From Paraburkholderia ginsengiterrae (GTDB lineage Bacteria > Pseudomonadota > Gammaproteobacteria > Burkholderiales > Burkholderiaceae): a DNA stretch of 64,000 nt. The stretch spans positions 151,619 to 215,618 of the forward strand of contig NZ_LXKA01000011.1 in NCBI RefSeq assembly GCF_001645125.1. The letters run 5' to 3'. Of this stretch, positions 46,401 to 55,378 are shown piece by piece. The translations under genes were made by a program, and so were the position numbers. The notes beneath the pieces are model-generated. The model saw nothing but the letters and a program-made list of their open reading frames with translations, was not told where the DNA came from and searched no databases. Positions within the stretch are counted from its first letter, which is position 1. Every line of letters begins with the position of its first letter.

Positions 46401-48996
46401 CTGGCGGTGCCACATTGCGAATAATCTGCCGGTTCTCGAACGGGCGACCGCCGCGTGCCTGGAAGTGGGCGACCTCGTTTTTGCAGGCAACCTCGCATTC
46501 AACGCGATTTGGCAGACAATCGAGAAAGGGGCCGTCCTCGACGACGTGCAGACGCTATCGGAAAAGTACGCTGCCCTCGCGCGGGACAGTCACAACGACG
46601 CGGTCTACGAGTTGGTCCGGATCGAGCAGCAATTCGTCGCCAGTCTCCGGGGCAAAACGACCGAAACGTTGAAGCTGAACGACGATACATTCGACGAAGC
46701 AGCCTGCTTCGAGGCAATCATCAAATCAAACTTCGGCTGTGCGATCGGCGTCTATCACATCATCAAGGTGATGCTTGCCTTCCTTGATGGCCGGTATGCC
46801 GACGCATTGAAGGCTGCGGACCGGGCGGAGGCGGTCCTCAGTTCTGTCATGGCACTGTCAATCGAAGCGACCTACCACTTCTTTCATGTGCTCACTTTGA
46901 CGGCGCTCTATCCGGAGGCATCCGCGGAACAGCAGCAAGCCTACGGGCACATTCTTGCAGCGAAACTCAAGAAGTTCGAAATGTGGGCCGGGCACTGTCC
47001 GGAGAACTATCACAACCGCTACGCGCTTGTCCGCGCGGAACTCGCGCGTCTGGAGGGCCGCGATCTCGACGCCATGCGCCTTTACGAACAGGCGGCGCAC
47101 TCCGCTCGCGAAAACGGCTTTCTACACCACGAAGGCATTGCCAGCGAACTTGCCGGGCGCTTCTATCTAGGCTGTGGTCTCAGGACGAACGCCGATGCGT
47201 ATTTACACAATGCGCGTCATTGCTTCGCGCTGTGGGGAGCCGACGGCAAAGTCGCGCAACTCGACGGGCAATTCCCCCGCCTCGCCGATCAGGACGGGAG
47301 CAAACCTGCATCGACACTCAGCTTCGATTGGCGGCAGTTCGACGCCGCAACGCTGCTCAAGGCGTCTCAGGCGCTTTCCAGCGAGATCGAGGTGACCGGC
47401 CTGATCGAGCGCCTGATGACGATAGCGCTGCAGACCGCAGGCGCTGATCGGGGCCTGTTAATCGTGCCGGAGCAGCCCGACGGCTACCGGATCGAGGCGG
47501 AGGCGCGCATCAACGGCGACGGGATCGAGTTGAACCGGGGACCGGTTGCCCATTCCGCCGTCCCTGCCGACCTCCTGCGTTACGTGATCCACACGCAAAA
47601 GAGCGTCATCATCGACGATGCCCTGGCGTCCAGTCTGTTCTCTGAAGACAACTATCTGTCGCGCGGGACGACCCGGTCTGTGTTCTGTCTGCCTCTTGTC
47701 AGACAGGGCAAACTCAGCGGCCTGCTTTATCTCGAGAACACAGCCACTTCGCACGTTTTCACGGCGCGCCGCTCCGCGCTGCTCGACTTGCTGGCATCAC
47801 AGGCGGCTATTTCGCTGGAGAACACCCGGCTTTATGCTGATCTTCAGGAGCGCGAGGCAAGGGTTCGGCGCCTGGTGGACTCCAACATCATCGGGATCCA
47901 CATTTGGGACTTTGAAGGCAACGTCATCGAAGCCAACGATGCTTTTCTGCGCATTGTGGATTACAGCCGGGAGGATCTCCTCTCAGGGCGTATCCGGTGG
48001 CCCGATCTGACTCCGCCTGAGTGGCATAGCCGCGACGAACTGGCGAGGGTGGAATTGAAGGCCACCGGAAGCGCCAAACCGTTTGAGAAAGAATACTTCC
48101 GCAAGGACGGCCGCCGGGTGCCAGTGCTGGTCGGCGCGGCTGCGTTCGGCGACCGCGAGGGGCAGGGTGTCGCTTTTATACTCGACCTGACCGACCAGAA
48201 GCGGGCGCAACAGGAAGTACGCGACAGCGAACGACGATATCTCGAACTCCAGATGGTACTGGCGCATTCAAATCGCGTGGCAACGATGGGCCAACTATCG
48301 GCATCGATTGCCCACGAAGTGAAGCAGCCAATCACTGCAATGGCTGCCTATGCCAGTGCGGCCTTGCGCTGGCTGGCGGCGCGGCCGCCCAATCTCGACG
48401 AAGTGCGTCAGGCGCTCAACCGGATTGTCGCGGATAGCGGCCGCGCCAATAACATCGTCGACCGAACCCGCGCCTTCTTTAGAAAAGAACCGCTGCGAAA
48501 AGATGGCCTCGACATCAATGAAGCGATTCTTGAACTGATCGCGTTCATGCGAGGCGAAGCCGACAAGTCCGGCGTCGAGCTCGCTGTACAGCTTGTTGAA
48601 GGACTGCCGCAGATACATGGCGATCGGGTACAACTGCAGCAGGTGATGCTCAATCTGATCATCAACGCCCTTGAGGCGATGAGCGCAACGACGGTCGGCG
48701 CGCGAACGCTTTTGATCCGAACCGGCAAGACCGACGACAACGAACTCTGCGTTACCGTGCAGGATTCGGGACCGGGCGTTGACGCCGGGCATCTGGAAGG
48801 CGTCTTTGAGGCATTTTTTACGACCAAACCCAACGGCCTTGGGATGGGACTGCCAATCTGCCGCTCGATCGTGGAAAGTCACGGAGGACGGTTATGGGTG
48901 ACGTCGAACTCTCCCGGGGGCGCCATCTTTCAGTTCACGTTGCCTGCGCAAGGCAACGTATCGCATCCCGGCAACGATCAGGCGATCGCGAAATAG
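43468..48996 (+). CDS. Trifunctional Ser/Thr kinase-like/ATPase/sensor histidine kinase
   Basis: A giant cytoplasmic signalling protein of 1842 residues. Order: a protein kinase-like domain (about 10-265; LVHKDIKPANVLVDGNGNVR at about 120, APEQTGRMNRSIDTRSDLYS at about 170). Next is a COG3899-type AAA ATPase (Walker A GDPGIGKS at about 324, Walker B LALFIDDLQWVD at about 450). A long helical, TPR-like region (about 680-1290) follows, then GAF (about 1310-1450), PAS (about 1465-1580), HisKA (SASIAHEVKQPITAM, His1616) and HATPase (MLNLIINALEAM, DSGPGVD, NGLGMGLPICRSIVESHGG). The kinase DFG reads GFG, so phosphotransfer by that domain is doubtful. No membrane helix was found. The start is ATG 43468 after AGGGGA. 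Receiver genes at 50311 and 50864 are the likely partners. Confidence 0.92.
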   Translation: MVDLTGYELEPLHDDGDFSLYRARRPSHPVSVLALVARRTASQAITRLEHEYGLAAMLDSSWAARPLALYRRREPPMLVLDDDGGEPLHRLLGRPLELTRFLRIAVNLARVVYHVHRCGLVHKDIKPANVLVDGNGNVRLTGFGIASQLQHEHQPPVPPEIVAGTFAYMAPEQTGRMNRSIDTRSDLYSLGVTLYEMLTGSLPFTASDAMEWIHCHIARRPTPPGERVDGIPAVVEGIVLKLLAKAAENRYQTAAGVEADLRSCLVAWEAHHRIDPFPLGAHDASDRLLIPEKLYGREAQIEALVTAFDRVVRSGVIELVLISGDPGIGKSSVVNELHSVLVPPRGLFASGKFDQYKRDIPYVPFAQAFQTLVRNLLSKSDAEVEPWRNALMEALGPNGQLIVNLIPELALIIGEQPPAPVLPPKDAQNRFQIVFRRFLGVFARPGHPLALFIDDLQWVDTATLDLLAHLVTHPAVKHVLLVGAYRDNEVDASHPFARTLESISHAEGKVQQIALAPLTPDSVTQLVADSLHCDGATVGPLGQLVHEKTGGNPFFTIQFLTALADEDLLTFDQRAAMWCWDLPRIHAKGFTENVADLMAAKLSRLPPLTRDALGQLACLGSVAKVTALTSVQGGSEKTVHANLWEAVRTGLVFRVANAYEFAHDRVQEAAYALIPADERAPAHLRIGRALVSRTAPEALEGVIFDIVNHLNCGAVLIVSGAEREQVVALNLIAGRRAMSSAAYAAARSYLAQGVALLSPDAWTQRYDSTFDLYLAFSECEYIAGDFVKADALADMMLARARSNLDRAKVFSLRMELYQLAGRYDESFTVALTALREFGIIFPETDQDIQAAVDGGLRDIRINQAGRPIGELVEAPVATDPATRAIVNLLIQAMPCAFAARPAFYPLFTLKAVNLSLQRGNTDNSSFAYGNYALMLVSRLGDIPTAVQFSEMSLKLNEKFGNRRLYGKLLHLYGAHVNFWRCHIANNLPVLERATAACLEVGDLVFAGNLAFNAIWQTIEKGAVLDDVQTLSEKYAALARDSHNDAVYELVRIEQQFVASLRGKTTETLKLNDDTFDEAACFEAIIKSNFGCAIGVYHIIKVMLAFLDGRYADALKAADRAEAVLSSVMALSIEATYHFFHVLTLTALYPEASAEQQQAYGHILAAKLKKFEMWAGHCPENYHNRYALVRAELARLEGRDLDAMRLYEQAAHSARENGFLHHEGIASELAGRFYLGCGLRTNADAYLHNARHCFALWGADGKVAQLDGQFPRLADQDGSKPASTLSFDWRQFDAATLLKASQALSSEIEVTGLIERLMTIALQTAGADRGLLIVPEQPDGYRIEAEARINGDGIELNRGPVAHSAVPADLLRYVIHTQKSVIIDDALASSLFSEDNYLSRGTTRSVFCLPLVRQGKLSGLLYLENTATSHVFTARRSALLDLLASQAAISLENTRLYADLQEREARVRRLVDSNIIGIHIWDFEGNVIEANDAFLRIVDYSREDLLSGRIRWPDLTPPEWHSRDELARVELKATGSAKPFEKEYFRKDGRRVPVLVGAAAFGDREGQGVAFILDLTDQKRAQQEVRDSERRYLELQMVLAHSNRVATMGQLSASIAHEVKQPITAMAAYASAALRWLAARPPNLDEVRQALNRIVADSGRANNIVDRTRAFFRKEPLRKDGLDINEAILELIAFMRGEADKSGVELAVQLVEGLPQIHGDRVQLQQVMLNLIINALEAMSATTVGARTLLIRTGKTDDNELCVTVQDSGPGVDAGHLEGVFEAFFTTKPNGLGMGLPICRSIVESHGGRLWVTSNSPGGAIFQFTLPAQGNVSHPGNDQAIAK

Positions 48997-49000
48997 ACCG

Positions 49001-49975
49001 TCATGACATCGTTGCGACTTCTTCATGACGATTGTTTGGTTGGGGAACCCTGATCGCATCATGGGCAAAGGGTCGGGCGGGCGCTCTGAAAAACTCGGCG
49101 CAGAAATCGACGAATGTCCTGAACCTCGCCGGAAGCAGTTCCCGGTGCGAATAGAAGAGACATATTTCAACGTTGCTGTCCGATGTCGTGCATTCCGGCA
49201 GGATGTGCAAGAGATGTCCCATGTCGATATCTTCGCGAACCATGGATTCAGGTAACGTGGCGATACCGGTCCCGGTTAGCGCCGCCGCCCGCAGCAGCAC
49301 TTCGTTACCATCCATCGACGACATGGGGGATACGCTCACGCGTCGGCCACCCTCATACAGATCGATGAAATCCGCGCTCTTCTTCCTCGACTCGGGGTCG
49401 ACCAGCAGAAAGTGACTGGCGAGCTTCGAAGCGGTTTCTGGCGTACCGTATTGCTGCAGATAAGCGGGTGAAGCGACTAGAATGCGCGGCGACCTGAATA
49501 GCATCCGGCGAATCACGGCGGATTGCTCCACAAGATGAGGCGGAAGAATCGCTATATCGAACCGGCCGTCATACAGATTCGTGGCGCCATCCTGAACGGA
49601 AACAACGAGACTCACATTGGGCGCAATGGCGCGATAGCGCCGCACCAGGCGGGAGAACGTTTCGCTCACCAGCATGGGGTGCACGACAAGCCGCAGCCTT
49701 CCGCCGTTGACTTCTTGCTCTTGCGAAATGCGACGGTTTGCCTCATCGAGCTCTTCAAGCAAACGGCAGCAGATCAGATAGTACGGTTGTGCCGCTTCTG
49801 TCAAAGAGACGGACCTTGTTGTCCTGAGCAAGACCCTTGTCTGAATGCATCCCTCGAGCTTGGCGATCGCTTTCGATATTGACCCGGTGGTCACATTCAA
49901 GGATTCGGCGGCCTTGCTAAAACTTTGATACCGCGCGGCCGCAATGAATGCACGCATCATGTAAAGCTGATCCAT
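49001..49975 (-). CDS. LysR-family transcriptional regulator
   Basis: A 324-residue LysR regulator whose 3' end is 4 bp past the end of the giant kinase gene, convergent. The helix-turn-helix is MRAFIAAARYQSFSKAAESL then NVTTGSISKAIAKLEGCIQT. The effector domain starts GRLRLVVHPMLVSETFSRLV and contains SVQDGATNLYDGRFDIAILP. ATG 49975 (MDQLYMMRAF) follows GGGGTG. No divergent partner is obvious, so the target is unknown. Confidence 0.9.
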   Translation of the reverse strand: MDQLYMMRAFIAAARYQSFSKAAESLNVTTGSISKAIAKLEGCIQTRVLLRTTRSVSLTEAAQPYYLICCRLLEELDEANRRISQEQEVNGGRLRLVVHPMLVSETFSRLVRRYRAIAPNVSLVVSVQDGATNLYDGRFDIAILPPHLVEQSAVIRRMLFRSPRILVASPAYLQQYGTPETASKLASHFLLVDPESRKKSADFIDLYEGGRRVSVSPMSSMDGNEVLLRAAALTGTGIATLPESMVREDIDMGHLLHILPECTTSDSNVEICLFYSHRELLPARFRTFVDFCAEFFRAPARPFAHDAIRVPQPNNRHEEVATMS

Positions 49976-50310
49976 CTCGCACCCCACAGGCAAATTGATG
50001 AAGGGAGTATCCAGCCGCTCAGAACTGCCAAAGATGACGAAAACTCAACCGCCCCTCTGCGCGTGTAGCCAAAGTTGCATGTCCGCGGCGGCTCGCACGC
50101 TGTCTGAGACGGTGCCAGAATGAGCCAGGAGTCCCTCGTCCAACGATTGAAGGGTAAGCGCGAACGCCGCGCGATTCTATCGTCCGATGTGATGTGATGC
50201 GTTGTGCAGTCGCATGTTCGTCTAATACGTTCGGATGCTTTGAGCAAGCGGCGGCATGACGGCCCCTTCGCAGGTCTCGCCCAGGCCAGCGCGAGGGACC
50301 TTCGGTTAGC
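49976..50310. other. Intergenic region between the LysR gene and the receiver gene
   Basis: A 335-bp stretch with only short, unrelated open frames. No tRNA, repeat or terminator with a T-run was recognised. Confidence 0.4.
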
Positions 50311-50688
50311 TTACTTCAAAAGTATTTCGCCAATCAGCGCGAGCAGTCGCGCGTCGTCCACTGGCTTTGAGAAGAAACCGGCGGCTCCGCCGGCATTGAC
50401 TCGCTCGAGAAGCTCCTGCGTCTCATAGGCTGTAATGAAAATGACGGGAACTGGGTGCTTCGATAGCTTGATCGACTCAAGCAGCGCAAAACCGTCCATG
50501 CCCGGCATGTGGATATCCGCGACAACAAGCTTCAGTTCCGACCGCCGCGTATCGTCTAGAAGATGGCTGGCGGACGAATAGGCAATGACCTTCCAGTTTG
50601 CCGATCGAAGCGAACTGGATATCGCCATCCGGACGGATTCGTCATCGTCCACCACCCCAATAACTGCAGAAGAGCGCTTTGATTTCAT
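50311..50688 (-). CDS. Receiver-only response regulator (CheY-like)
   Basis: A 125-residue protein that is only a REC domain: acidic pair VVDDDESVRMAISSSL, phosphorylatable Asp in VVADIHMPGMDGFALLESI, conserved Thr/Lys in VPVIFITAYETQELLERVN and FFSKPVDDARLLAL. No output domain follows. It could act as a phosphate sink, a phosphorelay intermediate or a protein-binding switch for the giant histidine kinase nearby. It is upstream-adjacent to the LysR gene and lies 175 bp downstream of the FixJ-type gene on the same strand. Confidence 0.9.
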   Translation of the reverse strand: MKSKRSSAVIGVVDDDESVRMAISSSLRSANWKVIAYSSASHLLDDTRRSELKLVVADIHMPGMDGFALLESIKLSKHPVPVIFITAYETQELLERVNAGGAAGFFSKPVDDARLLALIGEILLK

Positions 50689-50863
50689 CGAGAGTTCGCA
50701 GGCCGTCGAAAGGATTCGGAAAGCTCGAATCCTCTAGACAAATTACAGGCCCACGGACAAGGAGACAATAAGACCTTCGAATGATTTTGGTGACAGTTCG
50801 TATGAGCCGGGATCGATCCCAGCGCTGAAGATGACGGCCACAGCGCAGCGAATGCAGAAACTT

Positions 50864-51523
50864 CTATCTGGCGCCCTGGTGGAGAGGCTGCACCTGCTGC
50901 AACTTCCTGACGACATCGGGCACTGAGCGCGCATTCAGCTTGTGCATCGCTTGCGCCCGATGGATCTTGACCGTCACCTCGCTAAGACACAGGAGGTCGG
51001 CGATCTGCTTGTTCAACAGTCCATCGGCGACCAACCTGATCACTTCCCGCTCGCGCGCTGTCAGCGAATCGTATGTTTGACGGATGCCCGCAACGATCCT
51101 TTCCTGACGCTTCAATTCGCCATCCTTTTTCAGGGCTGCGGCGATCGTATCGATCAGATCCTGATCCTTGAACGGCTTTGTCATGAAATCGAAAGCGCCC
51201 GCCTTCATTGCCTTGACGGACATCTCAATGTCACCGTGCCCGGTCAGAAATATGATCGGAAAGTGAACACTTTCCTTGAATGGCTCCTGCTGCAGGGTAA
51301 GGCCGCTCGCGCCTCGCAGCCGGACGTCAAGAATGAGACAACTCGGCACGTCCGGCATCTCCGCGGCTAGAAAATCGTCGGCCGATTCGAACGCCCGCAC
51401 GTGAATTCCGACCGACATCAGCAGAGAGGTTAGCGAGCCTCGAATTGACTCGTCGTCGTCGACCACATAAACGACCGAGCCCGGCAATGATTCACTTCCC
51501 GCCCCAACGTTGTCGTGTTTCAT
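50864..51523 (-). CDS. FixJ/NarL-type two-component response regulator
   Basis: A 219-residue regulator with an N-terminal receiver domain and a C-terminal LuxR-type helix-turn-helix. The receiver opens SVVYVVDDDESIRGSLTSLL, has its phosphorylation Asp in CLILDVRLRGASGLTLQQ, and continues IIFLTGHGDIEMSVKAMKAG then AFDFMTKPFKDQDLID. The output domain reads LTAREREVIRLVADGLLNKQ then IADLLCLSEVTVKIHRAQAM. This is the FixJ/TodT/TtrR layout. ATG 51523 (MKHDNVG) is used. It is divergent from the decayed enolase gene by 52 bp. Confidence 0.92.
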   Translation of the reverse strand: MKHDNVGAGSESLPGSVVYVVDDDESIRGSLTSLLMSVGIHVRAFESADDFLAAEMPDVPSCLILDVRLRGASGLTLQQEPFKESVHFPIIFLTGHGDIEMSVKAMKAGAFDFMTKPFKDQDLIDTIAAALKKDGELKRQERIVAGIRQTYDSLTAREREVIRLVADGLLNKQIADLLCLSEVTVKIHRAQAMHKLNARSVPDVVRKLQQVQPLHQGAR

Positions 51524-51575
51524 CGCTCGATCTTCGAAAAGTTCGTCACGGTAAGCTGACGCTGATCCTTTCCGT

Positions 51576-52550
51576 ATGGTAAGCAATGCTCGCCCTCATC
51601 GCCAGATATTGCGCACGGTTTTTCCTGGTGTCATTGCGCCTCAAGCTATACCGGCGGGCGGCAGGTCCGGCGCGGCAGTGTGGGGTAAAGCGGGTTTGGA
51701 AACCGTCGACTCGCTGATCGTGAAGGTCACCACCGATACGGGCGTCGTCGGCTGGGGGGAGTCGTTTGGATTTACCGCCATTCCGGCGGTGAAGGTGGTG
51801 ATCGACTCGATCCTCGCGCCTGAAATGATCGGCCGCGATGCCACGCAGCTTGAGAAGCGGATGCTCGATCTGCAGAAGAAATTCCATGTCTTCGGGCGCA
51901 GCGGAGCCTTCATCTACGGCCTCTCGGCCATCGACATCGCGTTGTGGGATATTGCCGGCAGGGTTGTGGGGCAGCCGGTGCACCAGCTCCTCGGCGGCAG
52001 CGAAGCCGTTTCGCTGCCCGCTTACGCAAGCCTGATCCGTTACTCCGATCCTGAGCTGGTCAGGGAAAACTCAGACGTGCGCTGGATAGCGGCTTTCGGC
52101 ATCTCAAGCTGCATGAGATCGATATCGACTGTATCCGTGCGGCGCGCGAAGCGGCCGGGGATGACGTCGAGATGGCCACCCGAGAACTACTCAGGGCTGG
52201 CGCAGGTTCGACAGCAGGGCGGTAATCCGGTGGCCGCCGGCGAGAACGCCTCGACGCTGACGGATTTTCAGCATCTTCTCGAGGCGGGGGCCGTCGACTT
52301 CATTCAGCCGAGCTCCGCCAAAATGGGCGGCCTGACCGAACTGCGCAAGGTCTTCGCGCTGGCCAACGCCCATAACGTCACGGTGATGGTGCACTCGTTT
52401 TATGACGGCCCGGGGCCGCTGGCAAACGTGCATGCAAGTGCGGCACTGGGCGGCCCAGGTGCGATGGTCGAGTGGCGGTATTTCGACCGCGAGGCGCAGC
52501 TCTACGGTGAAGCGATCATCCCGAAGAACGGCACGATGGCCGTTCCGTGA
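51576..52550 (+). pseudogene. Enolase-superfamily (mandelate racemase-like) gene with frameshift and deletion
   Basis: Residues 1-165 match the mandelate racemase/muconate-lactonising family: VDSLIVKVTTDTGVVGWGES, RSGAFIYGLSAIDIALWDIA and GQPVHQLLGGSEAVSLPAYA. Near 52070 the frame breaks: the +1 frame then reads LRRALDSGFRHLKLHEIDID and CIRAAREAAGDDVEM. At about 52170-52174 an apparent deletion rejoins the original frame at WPPENYSGLAQVRQQGGNP. The lost stretch holds the catalytic Lys and first metal-ligand Asp/Glu of the family. The C-terminal half (VDFIQPSSAKMGGLTELRKV, HSFYDGPGPLANVHASAALG) is intact. The protein could not be active. Confidence 0.88.
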
Positions 52551-52730
52551 GGTCCGGGACTTGGGCTTGAACCGGATGCCGATGTGATCCGCGATTTTCG
52601 TCTGAGATGAACGCGCAGCATCGGTGAGTGCCTGGGCGCGGCGGTGCCGCGTTCCTCGCAATCTGTAGCAGCGTCTCTGCCGGCACATGCGGCGGGGCAT
52701 GCAGGTCGACGCCTGGGAGTAGCAACTCAA

Positions 52731-53486
52731 ATGCTGGACCATATCCTGGGGCCTCTCGTGCCCGTCGCCTTTGTCATTGTGCTCGGCTTCATAGCAGGCA
52801 AACGTGGCAAGCTCAACTATTCCGACAGCCTGCTGATCAGTAAGCTCGTGCTGAACTGGATTTTTCCCGCGCTTCTGCCGGCGGGCATGGCTGGCACGCC
52901 GCGCTCGCAACTGCTCGATGTCCGGTTTGTCGTCGCGACGTTCATCGCGATAATGGGCATGTACGCGCTTGCTTTTGCGACCGGTTGGTACCGCTATCGT
53001 GAACTGAAAGCCGCCACGCTGAAGGGTTTCGTGTGCGGCTACCCGGATGGTGCATTCATGGGTATTCCGATTCTGCAGGCCATGTTCGGACCGTCGAGCC
53101 TGTATGCGGTGCTGGTGCTCAATCTGATTGCCAGCCTCGTAATGATCCCGCTTACGACGATGCTGCTTGCGATCGCGAGCGGTGAGGGCGGTGGCGCTAA
53201 GGCGTGCGTCTCGAGCATTTCGGCTGCAGTGCGACGGCCGCTGATGTGGGCACCAGCGATCGGCATCCTGTGCTCGCTGCTCGCGGTCAAGCTTCCTCCT
53301 GTGCTGAACGACTCGCTGAACCTGCTTTGCGCACTGCCGTCAGCGACGATTCCCGCGATGTTCGCCAACGAAGCGGGCGCATACCGTAGTGAGGCCGCTA
53401 CCTCGATCCTCGCGAGCACAGTGCTGTCCGTCATCACCTTTTCGTTCGCTATCTATCTGATCGACGGAGGCCTGGCCGCGGCCTGA
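52731..53486 (+). CDS. AEC-family permease, apparently internally deleted
   Basis: A 251-residue auxin efflux carrier-type permease starting at ATG 52731 (MLDHILGPLVPVAFVIVLG). Recognisable segments are LVLNWIFPALLPAGMAGTPR, GYPDGAFMGIPILQAMFGPS, LMWAPAIGILCSLLAVKLPP and SATIPAMFANEAGAYRSEA. Full-length members have about 310 residues and carry two more helices between LPPVLNDSLNL and the last motif. Here the join LNLLCALPSATIPAMF is direct, so about 50-60 residues seem to be missing in frame. It sits downstream of the decayed enolase gene, as a carrier for the same substrate would. Confidence 0.8.
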   Translation: MLDHILGPLVPVAFVIVLGFIAGKRGKLNYSDSLLISKLVLNWIFPALLPAGMAGTPRSQLLDVRFVVATFIAIMGMYALAFATGWYRYRELKAATLKGFVCGYPDGAFMGIPILQAMFGPSSLYAVLVLNLIASLVMIPLTTMLLAIASGEGGGAKACVSSISAAVRRPLMWAPAIGILCSLLAVKLPPVLNDSLNLLCALPSATIPAMFANEAGAYRSEAATSILASTVLSVITFSFAIYLIDGGLAAA

Positions 53487-53841
53487 GACACCGCCAGCAT
53501 CGGCCGGTCGTGGCGTGGCGGGACAGGCGATCTCAGACATTCTGGCACTTCAGGTTTCGGGACCACACTAACAGGCGTGGCGGCGTGCCGGGAGGGAACA
53601 GGATTGTCTTTGAATCAGGCATCTGTCTCGATCTTCATCTTTTACCCAAAGGAGTCTTTTCGGGAAACCTGTTCTAACGCGGAAACAATCGGGGATGACT
53701 CCGGCCAGCAAGGGCGCAATGCACGGAGCACGGATTGCCAGGAGGATGGCGCAGCAGAATCCGGACCTGGTTCGGGCTATGCTGTGAATGAAGCGTCAGG
53801 GACAGCATGTCGAATCCAGGCAAGATGCCGAGGCGGAGATA
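53487..53841. other. Intergenic region before the LysR gene
   Basis: A 355-bp stretch without a gene that can be supported. A plus-strand frame from 53577 runs through the LysR start but has no recognisable sequence. No repeat was identified. Confidence 0.4.
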
Positions 53842-54783
53842 ATGGACACGTTCCGCAACATGAAGATTTTCGTCGAAGTGGCCGAGGCGGGAAGCTTTAC
53901 GGCGGCTGCCAATCAACTGGGTACCACAACTGGCTATGTGTCCCGGTCGATTTCCGAACTCGAAACTCATTTGCGCACCCGCCTGCTCAACCGCACGACG
54001 CGGCGTCTCGCACTGACAGAGGCAGGCGAGCGGTATCTGCAACGGTGCTACGCGATTACCGCGTCGGTTGCGGAGGCAGAGGCTGAGGCATCGAACGCGC
54101 ATGCGAAGCCGGTGGGAGCGCTGCGAGTCCACGCGTTGTCGAGCCTGGGGCAAAACTATGTGGTCCCCGCGGTTGCGGCCTATCAGGAGCGTTATCCCGC
54201 AGTGACCGTGGATCTCACGCTCTCGCAGAACGTTCCCGACCTGCTGGAAGAGGGCTACGACGTGGCCTTGAGGGTCACCCCGGGGGCGCTACCCGACTCG
54301 GCCTACATCTCACGGCGGCTCGGCACGTTCTACAGTATTCTGTGCGCGTCTCCAAAGTATCTCGAGATACACGGTGTGCCGCAGACAGTTGACGATTTAT
54401 CGAATCACACCTGTCTTCAGGTCGCCGTGCCGATTTTTCCGGCGGACCGCTGGCTTCTGGAAGATGTGAGCGGAGAGCACGAATTCATGCTGCCAGATGG
54501 CCGCTTCAAGGTGAACGTCCCTGATGCCATGGCGGTTGCGGCGCTGGAAGGAATGGGCATTGCCGCGTTACCGACGTTCACGGTGCGGTCCCTGCTGCGC
54601 TCGGGCTCGCTGAAACGCGTGCTACCGGACTATCAGCTGCAAGCGCAGAATGTTTTCGCGCTGTATGCGTCGCGTCAGTATCTCGACGCGAAGATCAAAA
54701 CATGGATCGAATTCTTGCGCGACTGGACGGATAGCGCGCTAAACGCCGACGGTCCGGCGATAGAACCTACCTCGAACGGCTAA
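53842..54783 (+). CDS. LysR-family transcriptional regulator
   Basis: A 313-residue LysR regulator, starting MDTFRNMKIFVEVAEAGSFT with the helix AANQLGTTTGYVSRSISELE. The effector domain begins KPVGALRVHALSSLGQNYVV and continues NVPDLLEEGYDVALRVTPGA; a late AALEGMGIAALPTFTVRSLL is also present. The start at 53842 has GGAG 5-8 nt upstream. It follows the truncated AEC permease. It may once have regulated the enolase/permease pair or the downstream SDR genes. Confidence 0.9.
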   Translation: MDTFRNMKIFVEVAEAGSFTAAANQLGTTTGYVSRSISELETHLRTRLLNRTTRRLALTEAGERYLQRCYAITASVAEAEAEASNAHAKPVGALRVHALSSLGQNYVVPAVAAYQERYPAVTVDLTLSQNVPDLLEEGYDVALRVTPGALPDSAYISRRLGTFYSILCASPKYLEIHGVPQTVDDLSNHTCLQVAVPIFPADRWLLEDVSGEHEFMLPDGRFKVNVPDAMAVAALEGMGIAALPTFTVRSLLRSGSLKRVLPDYQLQAQNVFALYASRQYLDAKIKTWIEFLRDWTDSALNADGPAIEPTSNG

Positions 54784-55046
54784 GGCGTGGTGCGCGGGGA
54801 GCACCGTCGAGGTGGCGTATCAGGGATATGCACGTTGAGCGGGCAACGGATCAGGCGCGGGGTCTGCATCTTTCATCCGCGACCTTCGAAACCTGCACCG
54901 GTCAATGCCCGTGCGACGATCCTCGAATCGGCCTTGAACGCGATTGAACCGTTGCTGACAAACCAGCTGTAGATATTCTCCTGGAAGGCGCGACTGCTAG
55001 CGCGGATCGACGAGATCCTGCCGCGTGGTGTGGTATCGAAACGCCC

Positions 55047-55277
55047 CTACTTCAACCCTCGCTGCTTGCGATATACGTCAGTCGGTAGACCACCCCAGCC
55101 CCAGTTCTCCGTTTCCACCTCCTGGATGACCACAAAGGTTGCGTCGAGCGGCTTTTTCAGCACGTCGAGCAGCAGGTGGCTGACGCCCTTGATGAGTTCG
55201 GCTTTCTCTTCTGCGGTGACCGAGTCGACGCCCGGCCTGGTGCCCTCGCGGGTCACCTGGATCGTGACGATTGGCAT
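55047..55277 (-). CDS. 4-oxalocrotonate tautomerase-like protein
   Basis: A 76-residue tautomerase with the catalytic Pro after the initiator Met: MPIVTIQVTREG. The rest is typical: SVTAEEKAELIKGVSHLLLD, then KPLDATFVVIQEVETENWGW. It follows the SDR gene at 55379 on the same strand, and the two may form a small operon. The substrate is unknown; family members isomerise 2-hydroxymuconate-type enols. Confidence 0.88.
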   Translation of the reverse strand: MPIVTIQVTREGTRPGVDSVTAEEKAELIKGVSHLLLDVLKKPLDATFVVIQEVETENWGWGGLPTDVYRKQRGLK

Positions 55278-55378
55278 GGTGTTCTCCTTGATCGTAGTTG
55301 ACGAACCGGCCGCCAGCTAGCGGCGGCGTCCGGTCGTGCGGGATGGTGCCTGATATGGCTGGTATTGCCTGGTCGCGT

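Noticed and set aside
54784-55046. Possible minus-strand coding fragment between the LysR and tautomerase genes (IYSWFVSNGSIAFKA readable)
   Set aside because: A short open stretch without a recognised family, start or conserved neighbour; too little to call a gene or pseudogene.
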